Part shown: in pieces, positions 60,119 through 64,000 of the stretch | Position numbering within the stretch: the first letter of the stretch is position 1 | How the letters are laid out: every line of letters starts with the position of its first letter | Assembly (NCBI RefSeq): GCF_000341105.1 | Contig: NZ_ANBB01000062.1 | Location: forward strand, 1-64,000 | From: Nocardiopsis potens DSM 45234 | GTDB taxonomy: Bacteria; Actinomycetota; Actinomycetes; Streptosporangiales; Streptosporangiaceae | Reading direction: 5' to 3' | DNA length: 64,000 nt | Notes under the pieces: generated by a model | The model's input: the letters and a program-made list of their open reading frames with translations, nothing else | What the model was told of the DNA's origin: nothing | Databases searched by the model: none | Program-made: the position numbers and the translations under genes

Positions 60119-60745
60119 CTACTCCTCGGGGCCGCCGGTGTAGAAGGCCCCGGTGCGCGCGGCCCGGGTGCGCGCCCGGTCGGCGTCGGTGCCGGCGGCG
60201 ATGTCGGCCCGCCCCCAGCAGGCACTGGCCTCGGCCAGGAACGCGATGCCCTCGGGGCCGGCCGCCCACTCCTCCCCACCGCCGGCCCGGTCGCCCGCGA
60301 GGTGGGCGGCCAGGCCCAGCAGGCTCAGGTCCCAGCCGACGCCGGCCGCACCGGGGCCGTACCGGTCCCAGTGCTCGTCCTCGGACACGATGTGGGCGAT
60401 CCGGAGGCGGGTGCCGCCCGACGGGTCCGGGGCCAGCTCCACCTCGATCCGGCTGACCTCGCCCTGGACCTCCCAGGTCGCGGAGAAGCCGCGCGGCGGG
60501 TCGCAGGTCTCGATGGAGCCCTCGGTGCCGTCCTCCAGCCGGTAGCGGCCGCCCTGCCGCAGGTCGCCGGTGACCGGCAGGAACCACCGGGCCAGGCGCC
60601 CGGGTGCGGTGCAGGCCTCCCAGAGGTCCTCCGCTCCGGTGGGGTAGGTCTGGGCGATGGACACCACCCGCCCCTGTCCGCCGTCCAGCGGGCGGGTGCC
60701 GACCTCGCGCTGGACGGCGCTGATCTGCCGGTCGCTCTCGATCAC
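60119..60745 (-). CDS. SRPBCC (AHSA1-like) domain protein
   Basis: 208 residues. The START-like fold is seen in VVSIAQTYPTGAEDLWEACTAPGRLARWFLPVTGDLRQGGRYRLED, FSATWEVQGEVSRIEVELAP and GTRLRIAHIV. A C-terminal helical part follows. Such proteins bind hydrophobic ligands. It overlaps the upstream ArsR gene by four bases, the common ArsR-SRPBCC operon, in which the regulator controls the pair. Confidence 0.9.
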   Translation of the reverse strand: MIESDRQISAVQREVGTRPLDGGQGRVVSIAQTYPTGAEDLWEACTAPGRLARWFLPVTGDLRQGGRYRLEDGTEGSIETCDPPRGFSATWEVQGEVSRIEVELAPDPSGGTRLRIAHIVSEDEHWDRYGPGAAGVGWDLSLLGLAAHLAGDRAGGGEEWAAGPEGIAFLAEASACWGRADIAAGTDADRARTRAARTGAFYTGGPEE

Positions 60746-61104
60746 GGCCGCTCCTCTTCCTCGTCCTCGTCGCGGTCCGGACCCCCCGTACGCCTGCCCC
60801 GTGCGACCTCGGTGGCCAGCGCGTCCAGCCGGGGCTCCCAGAACCGCCGGAACCGCCCCAGCCAGGCGTCGGCCTCGCGGAGCGGCTCCGCGCCGACCGC
60901 GTACAGCCGGCGCGCCCCCTCCGGGCGGACCGTGGCCATGCCGCTGTCCCGCAGCACCTTCAGATGCTGGGAGACCGCGGGCTGGGAGAGGCCGAACTCC
61001 CGGCCGATGGCGGCCGAGAGCTCACCTGAACTGCGCTCGCCGTCGGCCATCAGCTCCAGCAGGCGGCGCCGGACCGGATCACCGAGGACGTCGAAGGCTT
61101 CCAC
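60742..61104 (-). CDS. ArsR-family regulator of the SRPBCC operon
   Basis: 120 residues. It opens VEAFDVLGDPVRRRLLELMADGE, then the HTH IGREFGLSQPAVSQHLKVLRDSGMATVRPEGARRLYAV and an acidic tail. It has no metal-binding Cys pair, so it is of the non-metal ArsR kind found with AHSA1 proteins. GTG 61104 matches the family start; the frame up to 61140 runs through the promoter. The predicted transcription start falls at or beside the GTG, implying a leaderless mRNA. Confidence 0.9.
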   Translation of the reverse strand: MEAFDVLGDPVRRRLLELMADGERSSGELSAAIGREFGLSQPAVSQHLKVLRDSGMATVRPEGARRLYAVGAEPLREADAWLGRFRRFWEPRLDALATEVARGRRTGGPDRDEDEEEERP

Positions 61105-61140
61105 CCGCCCATGCTTACATTCCCCACTTATATAAGTCAA
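61104..61140 (-). promoter_or_regulatory. Promoter and dyad of the ArsR-SRPBCC operon
   Basis: On the minus strand TTGACT (61140-61135) and TAAGCA (61117-61112) are 17 bases apart. Transcription from about 61105 would begin at the GTG codon. The dyad ACTTATATAAGT (61126-61137) overlaps the -35, the expected place for ArsR autorepression. Confidence 0.65.
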
Positions 61141-61315
61141 GACTAATATCTACTGGTGGAGAGGGCCGAAGCAGAGCCGGTGCGGGGCGAGGGCCGAGCC
61201 GCGGGCCGCGCGGCCGGCCCTCGGGGCGGAACGGGAAGGGCGCCGCGGCGGGACGGTTCCGCCGCGGCGCCGGAGGGCCGCCTCCCCGGGGGCCCGGGGG
61301 AGGCGGGCCGGACCC

Positions 61316-62140
61316 TCAGCGGGAGTTCATCAGGTCCGGGTCCGGGCCCAGCCGGGCGCCGCTGTCCAGGGCCGCGATGCGCTCCATGTCCTCGGCGTCC
61401 AGGGCGAACCCGAAGACGTCGAGGTTCTCCGCGATCCGCGCGGGGGTCACCGACTTCGGGATGGCGACGTTGCCCAGCTGCAGGTGCCAGCGGAGCACCA
61501 CCTGCGCCGCGGTGCGGCCGTGCTTCGCGGCGATCCCGGCCAGAACCGGCTCGTCCAGCAGGCCCTTGCCCTGGCCCAGCGGGCTCCAGGCCTCGGTGGC
61601 GATGCCGTGCTCGGCGTTGAGCGCGCGCATCTTCTCCTGGGCCAGGCGCGGGTGCAGCTCGATCTGGTTGACGGCCGGGACCGTGTCGGCCGAGGCCAGC
61701 AGGCGCCCCAGGGTCGCCTCGGTGAAGTTGGAGACGCCGATGGCCTTCGCCCGGCCCTCGGCGTGGATGCGCTCCAGCGCCTTCCAGGTCTCCACGTAGG
61801 CGTCCTGCTCGGGCACCGGCCAGTGGATCAGGTACAGGTCCACATACTCCAGGCCGAGCCGCTCCAGGCTGGCGTCGAACGCGCGCAGCGCCCGGTCGCG
61901 GCCGTGGTCGTCGTTCCACACCTTGGTGGTGACGAACAGCTCCTCGCGGGCGATGCCGGACTCGCGCAGCGCGCGGCCGGTGCCCGCCTCGTTCCGGTAC
62001 ACCTTGGCGGTGTCGATGCTGCGGTAGCCGACCCGCAGCGCCTCGGCGACCGCGCTCTGCGCCTCGTCGTCGGGCACCTGCCAGACGCCGAAGCCCAGCT
62101 GGGGCATTTCGACGCCGTTGTTCAGCGTCACGGAATCCAT
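61316..62140 (-). CDS. Aldo/keto reductase, 2,5-diketo-D-gluconate reductase type (AKR5-like)
   Basis: 274 residues. NNGVEMPQLGFGVWQV starts the barrel. Catalytic Asp and Tyr are in YRSIDTAKVYRNE, Lys in VTTKVWNDDHG and His in YLIHWPVPEQ; NADPH-binding IPKSVTPARIAENLDVFGF closes it. It reduces small aldehydes and ketones. ATG 62140 has GAGGAAG upstream. It follows the MDR oxidoreductase gene by 90 bases in the same direction and may share its TetR-controlled transcript. Confidence 0.92.
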   Translation of the reverse strand: MDSVTLNNGVEMPQLGFGVWQVPDDEAQSAVAEALRVGYRSIDTAKVYRNEAGTGRALRESGIAREELFVTTKVWNDDHGRDRALRAFDASLERLGLEYVDLYLIHWPVPEQDAYVETWKALERIHAEGRAKAIGVSNFTEATLGRLLASADTVPAVNQIELHPRLAQEKMRALNAEHGIATEAWSPLGQGKGLLDEPVLAGIAAKHGRTAAQVVLRWHLQLGNVAIPKSVTPARIAENLDVFGFALDAEDMERIAALDSGARLGPDPDLMNSR

Positions 62141-62230
62141 GGTCGGGGATCTTCCTCTCGTTCTTCTTCGCATTCCCCGCGGCGGCGGGGCCGCGCCGCC
62201 GGGCGGCGCGGCCCCGCGCGGCCCGCGGGG

Positions 62231-63244
62231 TCAGCCCTGGCCCAGGCGGACCAGCATCTTCCCGGTGTTGGCGCCGTTGAACAGGCCGATGAAGGCACCG
62301 ACCGCGTTCTCGACCCCGTCCACCACCGTCTCCCGGCCGGGCAGGGAGCCGTCGGCCAGCCAGCCGGCCGCGAGCCGGGCGTACTCGCCGGCCAGGTGGC
62401 CGTGGTCGGTGACGATGAAGCCGCGCAGGCTGAGCCGCTTGCTGATGGCCAGCCCCAGGTTGTCCGGCCCGGGCACCGGGGCGGTGGCGTTGTACATCGA
62501 GATCGCCCCGCACATGGCGACCCGGCCGCCCTGGTTCAGCGCGAACAGCGCGGCCCGCAGGTGGTCGCCGCCGACGTTGTCGAAGTAGACGTCGACGCCG
62601 TCCGGCGCGGCCTCCTTCAGTGCCGGGCCCAGGTCGCCCTTCCGGTAGTCGATCGCGGCGTCGTAGCCGAACTCCTCCACCACCCGGCGGGCCTTCTCCG
62701 GGCCGCCGGCCGAGCCGACCACCCGGGCCGCGCCCAGGTGGCGGGCGATCCGCGCGGCGGCCGTGCCCACCGCGCCCGCGGCGCCGGAGACGAACACGGT
62801 GTCGCCCTCGCGCACCGGGGCGATCTCCTTGAGGCCGGCGTAGGCGGTCAGCCCGGTCATGCCCAGCGGGCCGAGGTAGGCCTGGGCGGGCGCGATCCCG
62901 GTGTCGACCGGCTCGGCCGAGGCGGCGTCCAGCAGCGCGTACTCCCGCCACCCCAGGTAGTGCCGGACGGTGGCGCCCTCCGGCAGCTCCGGGGCCCCGG
63001 AGGCGACCACCGTGCCGACCGCCGCGCCGTCCATCGGCGCGCCCAGCTCGAACGGCGGGGTGTAGGAGCGCACGTCGTTCATCCGGCCCCGCATGTAGGG
63101 GTCGACGGAGAACCAGTCGTTGCGGACCAGCACCTGGCCCGGCCCCGGGTCCGGGACCTCCGCCTCGACCAGCGCGAAGTTCGCCGGGACGGGTTCCCCG
63201 GAGGGGCGGGCCGCCAGGTGCACCTCACGGCTCTTCACGGGCAT
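62231..63244 (-). CDS. NADP-dependent oxidoreductase, MDR family (CurA/PTGR-like), copy 2
   Basis: 337 residues, homologous along its length to the product at 44964-45986: VRNDWFSVDPYMRGRMNDV, LGPLGMTGLTAYAGLKEIA, SGAAGAVGTAAARIA, VDVYFDNVGGDHLRAAL and GANTGKMLVRLGQG. It is an enone/enal reductase without zinc. It lies 63 bases downstream of a TetR gene and upstream of an aldo/keto reductase, forming a likely carbonyl-detoxification operon. Confidence 0.92.
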   Translation of the reverse strand: MPVKSREVHLAARPSGEPVPANFALVEAEVPDPGPGQVLVRNDWFSVDPYMRGRMNDVRSYTPPFELGAPMDGAAVGTVVASGAPELPEGATVRHYLGWREYALLDAASAEPVDTGIAPAQAYLGPLGMTGLTAYAGLKEIAPVREGDTVFVSGAAGAVGTAAARIARHLGAARVVGSAGGPEKARRVVEEFGYDAAIDYRKGDLGPALKEAAPDGVDVYFDNVGGDHLRAALFALNQGGRVAMCGAISMYNATAPVPGPDNLGLAISKRLSLRGFIVTDHGHLAGEYARLAAGWLADGSLPGRETVVDGVENAVGAFIGLFNGANTGKMLVRLGQG

Positions 63245-63307
63245 GGTCGTCTCCCTCGATGTCCTGGACCGCCGTCCGGCGGCCGTCCGATACTGCCCGG
63301 CAGGTGT

Positions 63308-63892
63308 TCAGCGGGCCCGCAGCAGGCCCGCGGTGATCGCGTCCGCGGCGGGGCCGAGCAGCCGCGCCGCGTTCTCCTCGCCCTCCAGGCCGACCACCAC
63401 CGCGATGCAGATGTCCGCCGCGTCCTCGGGGGCGACGGCGGCCGTCCCGGCCTCGGCGAACAGCCCGGTGAGCAGGGCGCGCACCTCGGCGCAGAACTCG
63501 CCGCAGATGTCGCCGAAGAGCCGCGCCTTGGCGTCCAGCAGCTCCGCGGTGTGCGGGGAGTCCCCGTGCAGCCGCAGGACCAGGCCGAGCTTGGCGCCGA
63601 GCACGCCGCGCACCCGCTCCTCGACGGGACCCTCCGCCTCGGCCGCGGCGCGGGCCCGGGCCAGCGCCTCCTCGTGGAACCCGCGGGCGAGCCTGCGGAA
63701 GGCGTCGTCCTTGCTGCGCACGTACTGGTAGAGGGCGGAGCGGGAGATCCCCACCGCCCCGGCGATGTCGTCCATGGTGGTCCGCCGGACCCCGTAGCGG
63801 ACCAGGCAGTCGTAGGTGCCGTCGAGGATCTGGCCGAGGCGGCCGCCGTCCGCCGCCCCGCTCGGCCCGGTGGCCGGAGCGTCCGCCATCAC
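63308..63892 (-). CDS. TetR/AcrR-family repressor of the oxidoreductase operon
   Basis: 194 residues. The HTH is RRTTMDDIAGAVGISRSALYQYVRSKDDAFRRL. The C-terminal domain has one Cys-containing DICGEFC segment that could sense electrophiles, though this is only a possibility. It is the first gene of a run with the MDR oxidoreductase and aldo/keto reductase. A strong dyad lies just upstream of its start. Confidence 0.9.
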   Translation of the reverse strand: MMADAPATGPSGAADGGRLGQILDGTYDCLVRYGVRRTTMDDIAGAVGISRSALYQYVRSKDDAFRRLARGFHEEALARARAAAEAEGPVEERVRGVLGAKLGLVLRLHGDSPHTAELLDAKARLFGDICGEFCAEVRALLTGLFAEAGTAAVAPEDAADICIAVVVGLEGEENAARLLGPAADAITAGLLRAR

Positions 63893-63916
63893 CTTCTCCT
63901 CTCCCCGCCCGGATCC

Positions 63917-63946
63917 GACGATCTGACATTCTGCACTCAGATCGTC
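63917..63946. promoter_or_regulatory. Dyad upstream of the terminal TetR operon
   Basis: GACGATCTGA (63917-63926) and TCAGATCGTC (63937-63946) are perfect 10-base arms around a 10-base spacer, beginning 24 bases before the TetR start codon; a probable autoregulatory operator. Confidence 0.75.
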
Positions 63947-64000
63947 AGTGCGTCGCGCCTCAACGACCCTAAGCGCCCCCGGCCCCGCAGGCCAATAGAA

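Overview
The window is very GC-rich DNA with the third-position bias, GTG starts, four-base GTGA/ATGA gene overlaps and regulator-rich layout of an actinomycete chromosome. A mycofactocin glycosyltransferase, a DUF397/XRE-DUF5753/ATPase group, a DUF574 methyltransferase, a LytR-CpsA-Psr protein and a type I-E CRISPR repeat all fit a filamentous actinobacterium. A Nocardiopsaceae-like host (Nocardiopsis or a relative) is my guess, not proven. I see no rRNA, tRNA, phage, transposase or plasmid gene; this looks like chromosomal arm or core-accessory sequence with about 56 protein genes.

Layout. 0-6.5 kb: degenerate tandem repeats at the left edge, mycofactocin glycosyltransferase mftF, an aldo/keto reductase, a Tat-exported PhoX-type phosphatase preceded by a convincing PHO box, and an anti-sigma-like ATPase. 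6.5-17 kb: ion and efflux block, with a very long inverted repeat, a 57-residue acidic protein, a stand-alone RND pump, a CmtR-like metal sensor divergent from a CDF metal exporter, NhaA, a Ktr/Trk potassium channel pair, and a zinc-binding lipoprotein behind a Zur box. 17-21.5 kb: DUF397, XRE regulator and ATPase sharing CACGTG palindromes, a glycerophosphodiesterase and an amidohydrolase. 21.7-25.8 kb: SDR plus two translationally coupled acyl-CoA dehydrogenases and a methyltransferase. 25.8-31.7 kb: threonine aldolase, a 64-bp perfect palindrome, the BioMNY biotin importer, a lactonase and a tandem AsnC regulator.

31.8-41.4 kb: AbgT transporter with an M20 carboxypeptidase (a probable aminobenzoyl-glutamate salvage unit), HrpA helicase, the DhaM/DhaK/DhaL dihydroxyacetone kinase system, and a four-repeat orphan CRISPR array. 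41.5-47.2 kb: arylamine N-acetyltransferase and MarR, DUF418 membrane protein and TetR, an NADP-dependent MDR oxidoreductase and an LCP cell-wall ligase. 47.3-52.5 kb: MFS drug exporter, rifampicin-phosphotransferase-like enzyme and TetR. 52.5-57 kb: VTC-domain/DUF4956 pair, two TetR genes, a VOC protein and a secreted SurE-like lipoprotein. 57-64 kb: FadH-like dienoyl-CoA reductase, PadR, an ArsR-SRPBCC operon, a second aldo/keto reductase, a paralogous MDR oxidoreductase and its TetR.

The most informative signals are regulatory: almost every divergent gene pair carries a readable dyad operator, and several (PHO box, Zur box, OmpR/PhoB-like 11-bp repeats, the CACGTG sites) predict specific control. 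No clearly new multi-gene system is evident. The best candidates for unexplained biology are the two long palindromes with a shared outer motif, the VTC-DUF4956 pair, the lipoprotein SurE, and the efflux/phosphotransferase block.
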